In this document: positions 24,086-32,280 of the stretch, one piece after another
Layout: each line of letters starts with the position of its first letter
Numbering within the stretch: the stretch's first letter is position 1
NCBI GenBank assembly: GCA_017407115.1
Contig: JAFQXD010000042.1
Location: forward strand, 1 to 64,000
Source: Methanobrevibacter sp.
GTDB taxonomy: Archaea; Methanobacteriota; Methanobacteria; Methanobacteriales; Methanobacteriaceae
Direction of reading: 5' to 3'
DNA: 64,000 bases
Position numbers and translations under genes: made by a program
The notes under the pieces: model-generated
Databases searched by the model: none
The model's input: only the letters and a program-made list of their open reading frames with translations
What the model was told of the DNA's origin: nothing

Positions 24086-25012
24086 ATGAACTTAATATTT
24101 ATAACATGTAAAATTTGTAATGCGACTATTAAAAAATTAGGCAATCATTTATATCAGTCGCATCCAGATATTTCATTTAAAACATATTATGATACGTATT
24201 TAAAACAGCCAAATGATGGTATTTGTAAAATTTGTGGAAAACAAACAAAATTTGATACAAAACGACGTCATTATTTAGCATGTTGCTCAAAAGAATGTAA
24301 TAATAAATATATTTATCAACAAACACAAAAAGCATTAATTAAAAAATACGGGGTTGATAATGTATTTAAATCACCAGAATTAATGGCCGAATCATATAAA
24401 AATAAAGATTATAATAAACGTTCTTTAAAAACACGTCAAGTAAAATTAGCAAAATATGGTGATTCTGGTTTTTGTAATGTAGAAAAAAGAAAGAAAACAA
24501 ATATTAAAAAATATGGGGTTGAATCATTTACACAAACTGCTGATTTTTATGAAAAACGTAAAAATACAATGATTAACAAATATGGTAATGATATTACCAT
24601 GTATAATCATGAACTTTTTATAAAAACTAAACAAAAATATACATATAATAATATAAATTTTGATTCAGCATGGGAATTAGCATATTATATTTGGTTAAAA
24701 GATCATAATATTGATTTTGAATACCAACCAGATATATCATTTGATTATGAATATAATAATAAAATTCATAGATATTACCCAGATTTTTTAGTTGAAGATG
24801 AAATACAAGAAATTAAAGGAACACAATTTTTTGAAAATAAAAATCCAAATAATAAAATGATATGTCCATATAATAGAGATTTAGATGATTTTGTTGAAGC
24901 AAAACATCAATGTATGATAAAAAATAATATAAAAATAATAACAGATTGTACGGAATATTTAAATTATATTAGAAATACATATGGAAATGATTATCTAAAA
25001 CAATTTAAATAA
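24086..25012 (+). CDS. Homing endonuclease-like protein, zinc finger plus PD-(D/E)XK-like nuclease
   Basis: A 308-residue protein. The N-terminus has zinc fingers like those of gene 217 (CKICNATI with paired His; CKICGKQTKF; CCSKEC). The middle carries three repeats of a KKYG module (KKYGVDNVFKS; KYGVESFTQTA; KYGNDITMYN), a DNA-binding repeat seen in homing endonucleases. The C-terminal nuclease has YYPDFLVED then IQEIKG, a PD-(D/E)XK core. Start chosen at 24086 because GGAGG lies five bases upstream. It is strongly AT-rich and lies between two terminators, as expected for a mobile gene. Confidence 0.75.
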   Translation: MNLIFITCKICNATIKKLGNHLYQSHPDISFKTYYDTYLKQPNDGICKICGKQTKFDTKRRHYLACCSKECNNKYIYQQTQKALIKKYGVDNVFKSPELMAESYKNKDYNKRSLKTRQVKLAKYGDSGFCNVEKRKKTNIKKYGVESFTQTADFYEKRKNTMINKYGNDITMYNHELFIKTKQKYTYNNINFDSAWELAYYIWLKDHNIDFEYQPDISFDYEYNNKIHRYYPDFLVEDEIQEIKGTQFFENKNPNNKMICPYNRDLDDFVEAKHQCMIKNNIKIITDCTEYLNYIRNTYGNDYLKQFK

Positions 25013-25013
25013 T

Positions 25014-25046
25014 AAAAACCAGGAGTTAATCCTGGTTTTCTTTTTA
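25014..25046. terminator. Bidirectional terminator, copy 1 of a 33-bp direct repeat
   Basis: 10-bp stem AAAACCAGGA / TCCTGGTTTT, loop GTTAA, then CTTTTT. The identical 33 bases recur at 25658-25690. Confidence 0.8.
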
Positions 25047-25059
25047 ATAAAATTATTAA

Positions 25060-25617
25060 TTATGGTTCATAACTATCAGGATCAAAATCATTAATTGAAT
25101 CTTCGTTTTTAATAGCAGACTCTATTTTTTCTTTTAAATTGTTATCAACTACACCATTCCAACCTAATAATACATTTTTGTAATATACTGGTTTTATTCC
25201 AGAACCACGGTCTTCTGGAGATACATCATAATATAAACCATTATATTTAACAAATTTTTTATAGAATTTTAAATCATCTGGAAGGGTACTATATATTAAA
25301 GGGAAATTAGCAAATAAATATAATTCATTATTTTTATTTTTATGAATTTCTATATAACATCGTGGCATAATACGTTGACGTAAATCTTCTATAACTTTAA
25401 AATATTTAACATCATAATTTGTTTTTATATAATTTTGTATTTTATCGATTGCTTTAATATATGATTGATATATATTATCTACTGCATCTATTGATACAAT
25501 TTCTGGTTTTTCTTCAACAGATTCTGGTTCTGGTTTTTTCTTAAAAAACCAATCTTTGATGCCTTCTACTATATAACCATTATCTTCAAGAATTTTCTTT
25601 GCTTCATTTAAATTCAT
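25060..25617 (-). CDS. Unknown protein with LNEAKKIL N-terminal tag
   Basis: A 185-residue protein beginning MNLNEAKKILEDNGYIVEG, then a lysine, proline and glutamate linker (KKKPEPESVEEKPE) and a mixed alpha/beta domain. The N-terminal segment matches that of gene 45548 (KLNEAKKILGSVGY), so it may be a shared targeting signal. AGGAG precedes the ATG and TATAAATA lies upstream. The gene is flanked by a direct repeat of a terminator. Confidence 0.6.
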   Translation of the reverse strand: MNLNEAKKILEDNGYIVEGIKDWFFKKKPEPESVEEKPEIVSIDAVDNIYQSYIKAIDKIQNYIKTNYDVKYFKVIEDLRQRIMPRCYIEIHKNKNNELYLFANFPLIYSTLPDDLKFYKKFVKYNGLYYDVSPEDRGSGIKPVYYKNVLLGWNGVVDNNLKEKIESAIKNEDSINDFDPDSYEP

Positions 25618-25640
25618 AGTTTCTCCTAATAATTTTATTA

Positions 25641-25648
25641 TATTTATA
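25641..25648 (-). promoter_or_regulatory. Late promoter box for gene 25060
   Basis: TATAAATA on the minus strand, 23 bases upstream of the ATG, leaving a leader with AGGAG. Confidence 0.55.
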
Positions 25649-25657
25649 ATATATTTA

Positions 25658-25690
25658 AAAAACCAGGAGTTAATCCTGGTTTTCTTTTTA
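25658..25690 (-). terminator. Terminator of the topoisomerase operon, copy 2 of the 33-bp repeat
   Basis: Same hairpin as at 25014-25046. On the minus strand it ends the topoisomerase transcript. Confidence 0.8.
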
Positions 25691-27130
25691 TTCGAACTTT
25701 AACATTCTTTGTTTGTAGAAAACTTTTAATTTATCTAGTTCTCTTAAAACAACCTTGTCAATATCGTTAATGTCTGCATCAAGATCAGCAATATGCTTAC
25801 GATAATCATTAATATCTTTATTCATCTTATCTTGGTCAATTTGCTGAATTGCTATAATTTTTAAGTCACAGATATATTTTGCTGCTTCAATAGCTCGCTT
25901 TGTTCCTTTAATTTGCGGCATATTTTCTGCAATATAATCTACTGGACTTTTTGATTTCAATGCTTCCATGATAATATTGATATGTTTAGAGGCAAGCAGT
26001 CTAAGATATGCATTCCAGCATTTATTTTCATATACCGTCTTTTCTGCAATACACATCTTTGTTTCGACTTCTCTTCGCCAGTCTAACCACTTTTGCATAA
26101 GTTCGAGGACGTTCGTAGAAATAATCTTTGTATCAATATCCTTTTCTTCAGAAGTAGACTTTGTTCTTTCAACTGCGTAGTATCTATAAGATTGAGACTT
26201 AATTAAATGTTTATGAATCTTGGATTCAAAATCTTCTTCATTTTTAAACATTACTTCAAGTTTACAAGTTTGGTCTTTTGTTGCAGAGTCGTTGACATAA
26301 AGAACAACGCCGTCATCAATTAGTTCCATCATTTTCTTAATGAATGTATCAGGACTGAATCCAGGACAATAACCTGTAATTGTTAATAACCAGTTACGTT
26401 TATCTTTCTGAATTGTATACTCACATTCATATCTAATAGAACCTTCACCATTTTCATAAAGTGCTTTAATTTCTTCAGGTGTAGAAATAATCTTACCACC
26501 ATAGCAATAATCAGGTCCTTTAATATATTTTACAACATCTTTAATTGTTGCATCTTTTCCTTTCTTAATTAATACTTTAAGTGCACCAACTACTTCTTCA
26601 AGATTATGTGACGGGATATTACAGCTAATACCAACAGCAATACCAGAACAAGAGTTTACAAAGAAATATGGGAATCTTGTTGGAATAATAACTGGTTCTT
26701 TAAATTCACCAGTATAGTTAGGGACGAAATCAGCAACGTCCATACATTCAAGCATTTTCATACCAACGTTGGAAATCTTTGCTTCTGTATATCTTGAACT
26801 AGCTGCATCGTTTCTTAAGTCACCCCAGTTTCCTTGACCAAAAATAGGAGCATATTCTGTATTAACCATTGTAACCAATGCACCATAGGAATCGGCATGT
26901 GGCGAATATCTACCCATACAGTCACCAGTAATTCTGGCAGACTTAATTGTCTTGGTATTTGCGTATGCATGAAGGTCATCAGCAGTTCTGAGAAGTCTTC
27001 TTTGAACTGGTTTCAAACCATCACGGTAATCTGGAATTGCTCTGTCTTCAATAACAGAAATACCGTATTCATACATGTTTTTAGAAGTTAATTCTGTAGC
27101 ATTTAATTCTTTTGCTTCAATAGTCTTCAT
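25688..27130 (-). CDS. Type II topoisomerase subunit A (GyrA/ParC/T4 gp52-like)
   Basis: The DNA-cleaving subunit, 480 residues. It has the GyrA start (IPDYRDGLKPVQRR), the catalytic tyrosine Y114 in AASSRYTEAKIS, and the GQGNWGD segment before it. The beta-pinwheel C-terminal domain of bacterial GyrA is absent, as in T4 gp52 (about 440 residues), so it should relax or decatenate DNA and not wrap it. It follows the B subunit by one base in the same operon. Confidence 0.93.
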   Translation of the reverse strand: MKTIEAKELNATELTSKNMYEYGISVIEDRAIPDYRDGLKPVQRRLLRTADDLHAYANTKTIKSARITGDCMGRYSPHADSYGALVTMVNTEYAPIFGQGNWGDLRNDAASSRYTEAKISNVGMKMLECMDVADFVPNYTGEFKEPVIIPTRFPYFFVNSCSGIAVGISCNIPSHNLEEVVGALKVLIKKGKDATIKDVVKYIKGPDYCYGGKIISTPEEIKALYENGEGSIRYECEYTIQKDKRNWLLTITGYCPGFSPDTFIKKMMELIDDGVVLYVNDSATKDQTCKLEVMFKNEEDFESKIHKHLIKSQSYRYYAVERTKSTSEEKDIDTKIISTNVLELMQKWLDWRREVETKMCIAEKTVYENKCWNAYLRLLASKHINIIMEALKSKSPVDYIAENMPQIKGTKRAIEAAKYICDLKIIAIQQIDQDKMNKDINDYRKHIADLDADINDIDKVVLRELDKLKVFYKQRMLKFE

Positions 27131-27131
27131 A

Positions 27132-29018
27132 TTAATTAATACCTAATAATTCCTTTCTAAACGTAGATTCTGCACCCATAATCTTATTAATAACTTCTGG
27201 AAGATTATCAGTCCATTTTAACTGCATAAGATGTCTGGATTCTGGATTGAGACAAAGTTCATTCAACTGTTCTGGATTTGTTTCTCCCCATCCCTTCATA
27301 CGTAATAATGTATAATCTTTAGTACCAAGTTTCTTCATTTTAGAATCAACTTCTGCTCTTGTCATTCCATAAACTTTATTTTTCGCAGAAGATGCAATGA
27401 ACAATGGTGCATCAATAATATACAAGTGACCATTCTTAATCAAATCTGGCATATAGTTAACAAAGAATGAAAGAACAAGACACTGAATATGAGAACCGTC
27501 AACATCAGAGTCAGCAAGAATAATTACTTTACCAAATCTAAGGTTATATTCATTATAATTTTCTTGAACACCACAACCTAATGCAGCAACAAGGTCTTTA
27601 ATTTCTCTGTTACCAGTCTGTTCTTTTTCACCTTTCTTAACTTTCTTACCAAACAAATCTTCATTAGAAGCTTTTTCCGCATTAATAATTTTACCTCTAA
27701 TCTTAAGGCATGCCTGATTACTTACACGTGCCTTTGAGAAGTGACCACCAGCAGAATCACCTTCAACGATGAACAATTCACAGTCTAAAGGATTCTTAAA
27801 CTTTCTTCTATCAGCATCAAGGAACTTGTCAGAAATCTTGTGTGCGGCTTTGTTTAAGGCATTTAATCCTTTAGCCATGTCTTTATCAGCCTTTGCTCTT
27901 TCTCGCTGTGCAAGGCGTGTTTCTGCGTAATCTACGATAGTCTTAAGAAGTTCCTTATTCTTTTTAAAGAATTTTTCAAGAGCTGGAGTCAACTTATCGA
28001 TAATTTCACCTTCGACAGACGTATTAGTCAATTCATTCTTAGTCTGACCTTGATACTGTGGTTCCGCCATCTTGTGGTGAATAGCTCCGACAATTCCTTC
28101 CATAATATCATCAGGAAGAATCTTCTTCTTAGAATTAGACTTGACGAAATTACAGAGTGCTTTCTTCAAACCGTTAAGATGAGTACCACCTTGGTCAGTA
28201 TAACAAACGTTTACGAATGATTTAAAGCTATAACCATCTCGTTTTGTGAAGTTAAGAACAACATCTGTATAATCGTCTTGGAAACTAAATATTGTATCAT
28301 GTTCGAGGTCCTTGGAAACAAGTTCTACAAGACCATTCTGCGAGAAATAAGTAGTTTCTACATCATCAATAATCAAATGAATTTCAAGATTTGGACAGAG
28401 ATATTGAATATCACTAAGTTCATGCTTAAGTCTATGAATATCAAGGTCAGTACCATCTGTAAATATTGTTCCATCTGGAATCCAAGAAACGATTGTTCCA
28501 GTTTTCTTAATTAATCCAGTATACTTTTCAGGAAGTTTTGTCTTTTCAACTTCTGAAGTAATCTTACCTTTTTCAAAAGTCTGTGTATGCCATTTCTTAT
28601 CTTTTGCATTATTAGACCAGACTTGAAGTTTTGTGCTTAATGCTGCGATTGCTTTCTGACCAATACCGTTAAGACCAGAAGATGTAGCATAGTTTTGCTT
28701 GTCAAACTTACCACCAGCATGTAATTGGGTAAAAACGAGGGTTAAAGAATCTTGTTGTGCTTTATCATTCCAACCTACTGGAATTCCTCTACCATTATCC
28801 AAAACTGTGGTTTCTTTAGTTTTCGTATTATAAAAAATATACAAAACATTGTTGAATCCAGCCAGATATTCGTCGATTGCATTATCTGCAGCTTCTCTTA
28901 ATAATCTGTATAAACCTTGAGAAGGATTTCCAGAAACTGCACCAATATACATGGTCGGACGCTTTCTAACTGTTTCCAAACCTTTTAAAAAATCAATACT
29001 ATTTGCTGAATATTCCAT
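27132..29018 (-). CDS. Type II topoisomerase subunit B (GyrB/ParE-like)
   Basis: The ATPase and TOPRIM subunit in one chain of 628 residues. Visible are REAADNAIDEYLAG and LDNGRGIPVGW (GHKL ATP site), SGLNGIGQKAIAALS (lid), LFIVEGDSAGGHF and ILADSDVDGSHI (TOPRIM metal site). In T4 this subunit is split into gp39 and gp60; here it is whole. The possible -10 box TATATTTG lies at 29045-29038 without a clear -35 box. Confidence 0.93.
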   Translation of the reverse strand: MEYSANSIDFLKGLETVRKRPTMYIGAVSGNPSQGLYRLLREAADNAIDEYLAGFNNVLYIFYNTKTKETTVLDNGRGIPVGWNDKAQQDSLTLVFTQLHAGGKFDKQNYATSSGLNGIGQKAIAALSTKLQVWSNNAKDKKWHTQTFEKGKITSEVEKTKLPEKYTGLIKKTGTIVSWIPDGTIFTDGTDLDIHRLKHELSDIQYLCPNLEIHLIIDDVETTYFSQNGLVELVSKDLEHDTIFSFQDDYTDVVLNFTKRDGYSFKSFVNVCYTDQGGTHLNGLKKALCNFVKSNSKKKILPDDIMEGIVGAIHHKMAEPQYQGQTKNELTNTSVEGEIIDKLTPALEKFFKKNKELLKTIVDYAETRLAQRERAKADKDMAKGLNALNKAAHKISDKFLDADRRKFKNPLDCELFIVEGDSAGGHFSKARVSNQACLKIRGKIINAEKASNEDLFGKKVKKGEKEQTGNREIKDLVAALGCGVQENYNEYNLRFGKVIILADSDVDGSHIQCLVLSFFVNYMPDLIKNGHLYIIDAPLFIASSAKNKVYGMTRAEVDSKMKKLGTKDYTLLRMKGWGETNPEQLNELCLNPESRHLMQLKWTDNLPEVINKIMGAESTFRKELLGIN

Positions 29019-29037
29019 AATTTTTAACCGTTTTCTA

Positions 29038-29045
29038 CAAATATA
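29038..29045 (-). promoter_or_regulatory. Possible middle-type promoter for topoisomerase operon
   Basis: TATATTTG preceded by TTTTTTAC on the minus strand; no TTGACA-like box at 17 bases. Leader of about 15 nt. Confidence 0.4.
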
Positions 29046-29106
29046 GTAAAAAATAACGTCTTATTTATGTAAATTGTAAAAAATTTTGAACATTATCATG
29101 AAAAAC

Positions 29107-29114
29107 TATAAATA
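29107..29114 (+). promoter_or_regulatory. Late promoter box four bases from a start codon
   Basis: TATAAATA, then ATGT, then the ATG at 29119. Same 15-base pattern as at 9899. Confidence 0.75.
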
Positions 29115-29118
29115 ATGT

Positions 29119-29940
29119 ATGAAATCCATTTGGAACAATACCTTTTATAATACCCAACCAGCTCTTGCTTGGACATTTGAACTTTCATTTGATGAATATT
29201 ATGAAGGCGATAATAATGAAAATGCTGCAGGATTAAACAGATTTGCCCAAGCAGCAGTTGATATATCTGTAGGTAAACGTGAAAGTGAATATGCTAGTGT
29301 TTTTTATGGCGGTGTTGAATTTAAGAAATTAACTCGTGCACAAAATACTGGAACTTTTACAATAAAATTTAACGAAGATAAATTTTATACAATTACTGGT
29401 ATTCTTGAAAATATTTACAATAATGATAATTTAAATCAAAACTATTTTGATGCAGGAACGCATGTATATAATTGGCCTACTATAGGAACAAGAAAAATTG
29501 TAGTTAAGATGTATGACCCAAATACAATGCATGTAGATCCAAATCCAGTAGTTTCTTATGAATTTTATAATTGTCATATTATGAGTATTGACGACGCAAG
29601 TTTATCATATGAAAGCACTGATACTATAACAAGATCTGTAACATTTGTATATGACTATATGAAATATAGAGATTTCAGAGCTGAAGCTGCTAAAGAACAA
29701 AGAAAGAAAGAAGCAGAAGAGAAAGCGAAGAAATCTGCAGAGAAAAAGGCAGAATTAGCAGCAACTCGTAAGGATAGAGTTAAAAAAATGGGTGTTTTGG
29801 GTATGGTTGCTGCAAATGAACAAAATTGGAATAATGCTACAGCATTAGCTGATGAAGAAGTAGATAGAGATATTCAAAATCAAAAAGCATATACTAATAT
29901 GCAGGCAAGTCGTGGCGGTTATCGTGGAGGACATAGATAA
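29119..29940 (+). CDS. Tail tube-like virion protein
   Basis: A 273-residue protein. Residues 1-190 look like a beta-rich tail-tube fold (AWTFELSFDEYY; GTFTIKFNEDKFYTITGILENIY; TRKIVVKMYDPN; then SYEFYNCHIMSIDDASLSYE), similar in plan to T4 gp19/gp54 type proteins. The C-terminal third is a charged coiled-coil (KEQRKKEAEEKAKKSAEKKA) ending in Gly-Arg repeats. The next gene appears to share the fold. Assignment by pattern only. Confidence 0.55.
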   Translation: MKSIWNNTFYNTQPALAWTFELSFDEYYEGDNNENAAGLNRFAQAAVDISVGKRESEYASVFYGGVEFKKLTRAQNTGTFTIKFNEDKFYTITGILENIYNNDNLNQNYFDAGTHVYNWPTIGTRKIVVKMYDPNTMHVDPNPVVSYEFYNCHIMSIDDASLSYESTDTITRSVTFVYDYMKYRDFRAEAAKEQRKKEAEEKAKKSAEKKAELAATRKDRVKKMGVLGMVAANEQNWNNATALADEEVDRDIQNQKAYTNMQASRGGYRGGHR

Positions 29941-30539
29941 TGGAAAGCATATTTCAAAATAGTAATTTTTATAATTTATCTGATCCACAATCAACATGGC
30001 TTTATGATGTAGCTTTTTATAGTGTAAAAAATAATTCAAGTAACTCATATTTTATTGATTGGTGTAATAAGAATATTATAATTACAAATATTGGATTACC
30101 ATCATATCATACTGAAACAGTTACCAAAAAATATTTCGGTTCTGAAAAATCATATCCAGTAATTAGAACTTATGGTGGTGAATGCACAATGCAATTTGAT
30201 GTAAGAACAGAAGTTAGTGATATGGTTGGTATTGAAAAAGTGGCACAAATAGATTCTTTATATCATGTTACTGGTCAAGATTACATATTATATCACCCAG
30301 AATTACAAATTGTAAATAATTCTGTATCATTTGAAAAGATTATTGTAAGATTGATAAATAAAACTGCTAGTTCAAAGGCAGAAAATGCAATTCAGTCTGA
30401 ATATGAGTATAATAATTGTATTATAACAGACTTTGGTTTTAATGAAGAACTTAGTTATAACAGTGAATCTAAGTTAACTGGCAAATTATCATTCCATTAT
30501 GATATGTGGCACAAAAGAAAAGGTATAAATGGAGTATAA
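29940..30539 (+). CDS. Tail tube-like virion protein, second copy
   Basis: A 199-residue protein with a similar order of elements to gene 29119: N-terminal STWLYDVAFYSV, an ECTMQFDVRTEVSD strand, then YEYNNCIITDFGFNEELSYN matching the neighbour's YNCHIMSIDDASLSYE. The genes overlap by one base (TAATG). Probably a tube or tail-end protein. Confidence 0.5.
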   Translation: MESIFQNSNFYNLSDPQSTWLYDVAFYSVKNNSSNSYFIDWCNKNIIITNIGLPSYHTETVTKKYFGSEKSYPVIRTYGGECTMQFDVRTEVSDMVGIEKVAQIDSLYHVTGQDYILYHPELQIVNNSVSFEKIIVRLINKTASSKAENAIQSEYEYNNCIITDFGFNEELSYNSESKLTGKLSFHYDMWHKRKGINGV

Positions 30540-30545
30540 TAAATA
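30538..30545 (+). promoter_or_regulatory. Variant late promoter box four bases from a start codon
   Basis: AATAAATA (one change from TATAAATA), then ATAT, then the ATG at 30550. It overlaps the upstream stop codon. Confidence 0.5.
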
Positions 30546-30549
30546 ATAT

Positions 30550-31032
30550 ATGGATTATTACAATATTAATAACTATTTTAATAATTATGGAACAGAAGAT
30601 TCTGTTGACCAAGGTGCATATAACATTGGCCTTGATAAACTAGTATGTCCATGTTGCGGTAAGAAGTTACACCTTATTGATTCTATGAAGAAGGAATATG
30701 AAGGTGATGATTTAATCAAGGTTAATGAATCAGTTTTGACTGAAAATAAGCTTTCTGACTATCTTCTTGGAATTATTGAAGATGAAGCTAGAGCAATTTA
30801 TGAGGACGAACTAGAAACAAACGAACCAGAAACCGATGAAATGGGAAATATTGTCGGTGAATATGGCGAAAGATTTTTATACGTTAATAAAGAATTGAAA
30901 AAAATAGTTAAAATGAAGGCAAATGCAATTTCTAATATGGTAAAACATCAAGGAATTGAAGTTTCTCCATTTTATGTTGAAAATGAGCTTTTTCAGATGC
31001 TAAAATGCTATGGTTATACTGGAGAACGCTAA
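30550..31032 (+). CDS. Unknown protein with CPCCG zinc motif
   Basis: A 160-residue acidic protein. Near residue 35 is LVCPCCGKKLHLID, a compact cysteine cluster likely to bind zinc. The next gene has the same motif (PVCPCCGARLNILN), so the two are related in this part. Late gene; role unknown. Confidence 0.6.
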   Translation: MDYYNINNYFNNYGTEDSVDQGAYNIGLDKLVCPCCGKKLHLIDSMKKEYEGDDLIKVNESVLTENKLSDYLLGIIEDEARAIYEDELETNEPETDEMGNIVGEYGERFLYVNKELKKIVKMKANAISNMVKHQGIEVSPFYVENELFQMLKCYGYTGER

Positions 31033-31049
31033 AAAATTCAAATTTTAAT

Positions 31050-31057
31050 TATAAATA
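31050..31057 (+). promoter_or_regulatory. Late promoter box with conventional leader
   Basis: TATAAATA 26 bases before the ATG at 31084; the leader contains AAAGGA. Confidence 0.65.
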
Positions 31058-31083
31058 ATATAAAATAACTAAAGGATTTTACT

Positions 31084-31719
31084 ATGAAAAACAGATTTGA
31101 CACATTTAAAACCGCAGGTTGGTTGCTTGATGAGTCATATGACCCTATGAATTATATGACTGAAGCAGAAGAAGACGAAGAAACCGTTGCCGAAGAAGAG
31201 GAAGAGGATGAAGATCTCGATACTGAAGATAATGATGAAGATTTAGATCTTGATGATGACACCGATGCAGGTGACGAAGATTTAGACCTTGATGATGATA
31301 CTGAAGGTGAAGAGGAAGATTCTGACCTTGATCCGACTGACATTGCTGGTCGTCTTGATGCAATCGAAGATAAGCTCGATGATATTGCTGACAAGAATGA
31401 ACCTGATGAAGATGAAACATTCGACCTTGACCTTGCTAATCCAGTTTGCCCATGCTGTGGTGCTCGCTTAAATATCTTGAACACTATCGCTGATACTGAA
31501 GAAATCGCAGCTGAAGGTGGTGACGAAGACGAAGAAAATACAGAAGATGAAGATATTTCTGCACTTCTCGCTGGCGAAACTCCTGAAGAAGATGTTGAAG
31601 GCGAAGGTGAAGATATTTCCACAATGGATGACAGTCTTGACGATGTTGACGGTTTAGGCTATGACGACAGCGAATATGTTTCGCTCGACGACGAAGCAGA
31701 AGACGAAGACGAAGACTAA
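31084..31719 (+). CDS. Very acidic protein with CPCCG zinc motif
   Basis: A 211-residue protein. Residues 22-85 and 135-211 are almost entirely Asp and Glu with repeats of DLDLDDDT; between them lies NPVCPCCGARLNIL. Extreme acidity suits a DNA-mimic, scaffold or core protein; I cannot choose. Good ribosome binding site and a following strong terminator suggest abundant expression. Confidence 0.6.
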   Translation: MKNRFDTFKTAGWLLDESYDPMNYMTEAEEDEETVAEEEEEDEDLDTEDNDEDLDLDDDTDAGDEDLDLDDDTEGEEEDSDLDPTDIAGRLDAIEDKLDDIADKNEPDEDETFDLDLANPVCPCCGARLNILNTIADTEEIAAEGGDEDEENTEDEDISALLAGETPEEDVEGEGEDISTMDDSLDDVDGLGYDDSEYVSLDDEAEDEDED

Positions 31720-31738
31720 TTCTAATTGAAATTTTAAG

Positions 31739-31773
31739 AAATAACCAGAGTAATTCTGGTTATTTTTTTATTT
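31739..31773 (+). terminator. Terminator of the acidic protein gene
   Basis: 11-bp stem AAATAACCAGA / TCTGGTTATTT, loop GTAAT, followed by more Ts. Confidence 0.8.
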
Positions 31774-31800
31774 TTTATGATATTAACCTCAATTTAAAAC

Positions 31801-31808
31801 TATAAATA
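31801..31808 (+). promoter_or_regulatory. Late promoter box four bases from a start codon
   Basis: TATAAATA, then ATAC, then the ATG at 31813. Confidence 0.75.
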
Positions 31809-31812
31809 ATAC

Positions 31813-32280
31813 ATGAATAATATTATCGTTAATGGTGAGGACAATAAGCAGCTTGCATTGTATATTGGTAATAAAATTAGAAATTTTAAGACCAGTTATC
31901 CAATGAAAAGAGACTATTGTAGAGACATTAATGATGAACTTCGTGAAGAATTGTCATATGATGGTATCAGATGTAAACGAATTTATGGATTGTATAAAGT
32001 AAATACGTTTATTGGTTGGCTTGATGAGGAAGATTTTACTGAAGAAGAGTTAGATGAGATTACCAAAAAATATGGCGGAACATATCAAGAAGATTTAGAG
32101 GAATATGTAAAGAGTTTACCAGAAGAAAAGCAAAAAGAACATCTTTATATTCCACATGTTTTCTTGCAATGTAAGGAACTTATACTTGATGCCGCTTCAG
32201 ATATGTTTAATGGATTTGGCACACATTCTAAATATAGATATTACTATGACAACTATTCACCTGTTATTGGAGTTAGATAA
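31813..32280 (+). CDS. Possible papain/transglutaminase-fold protein
   Basis: A 155-residue protein. The order RDYCRDINDELREEL (Cys), then RCKRIYGLYKVN, then IPHVFLQCKELILDAASDMF (His and Asp) follows the C-H-D order of papain-fold hydrolases (a cysteine on a helix, later a strand H-V and D-A/T-A). No close family is recognised. It is coupled to the large gene 32281. Confidence 0.4.
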   Translation: MNNIIVNGEDNKQLALYIGNKIRNFKTSYPMKRDYCRDINDELREELSYDGIRCKRIYGLYKVNTFIGWLDEEDFTEEELDEITKKYGGTYQEDLEEYVKSLPEEKQKEHLYIPHVFLQCKELILDAASDMFNGFGTHSKYRYYYDNYSPVIGVR

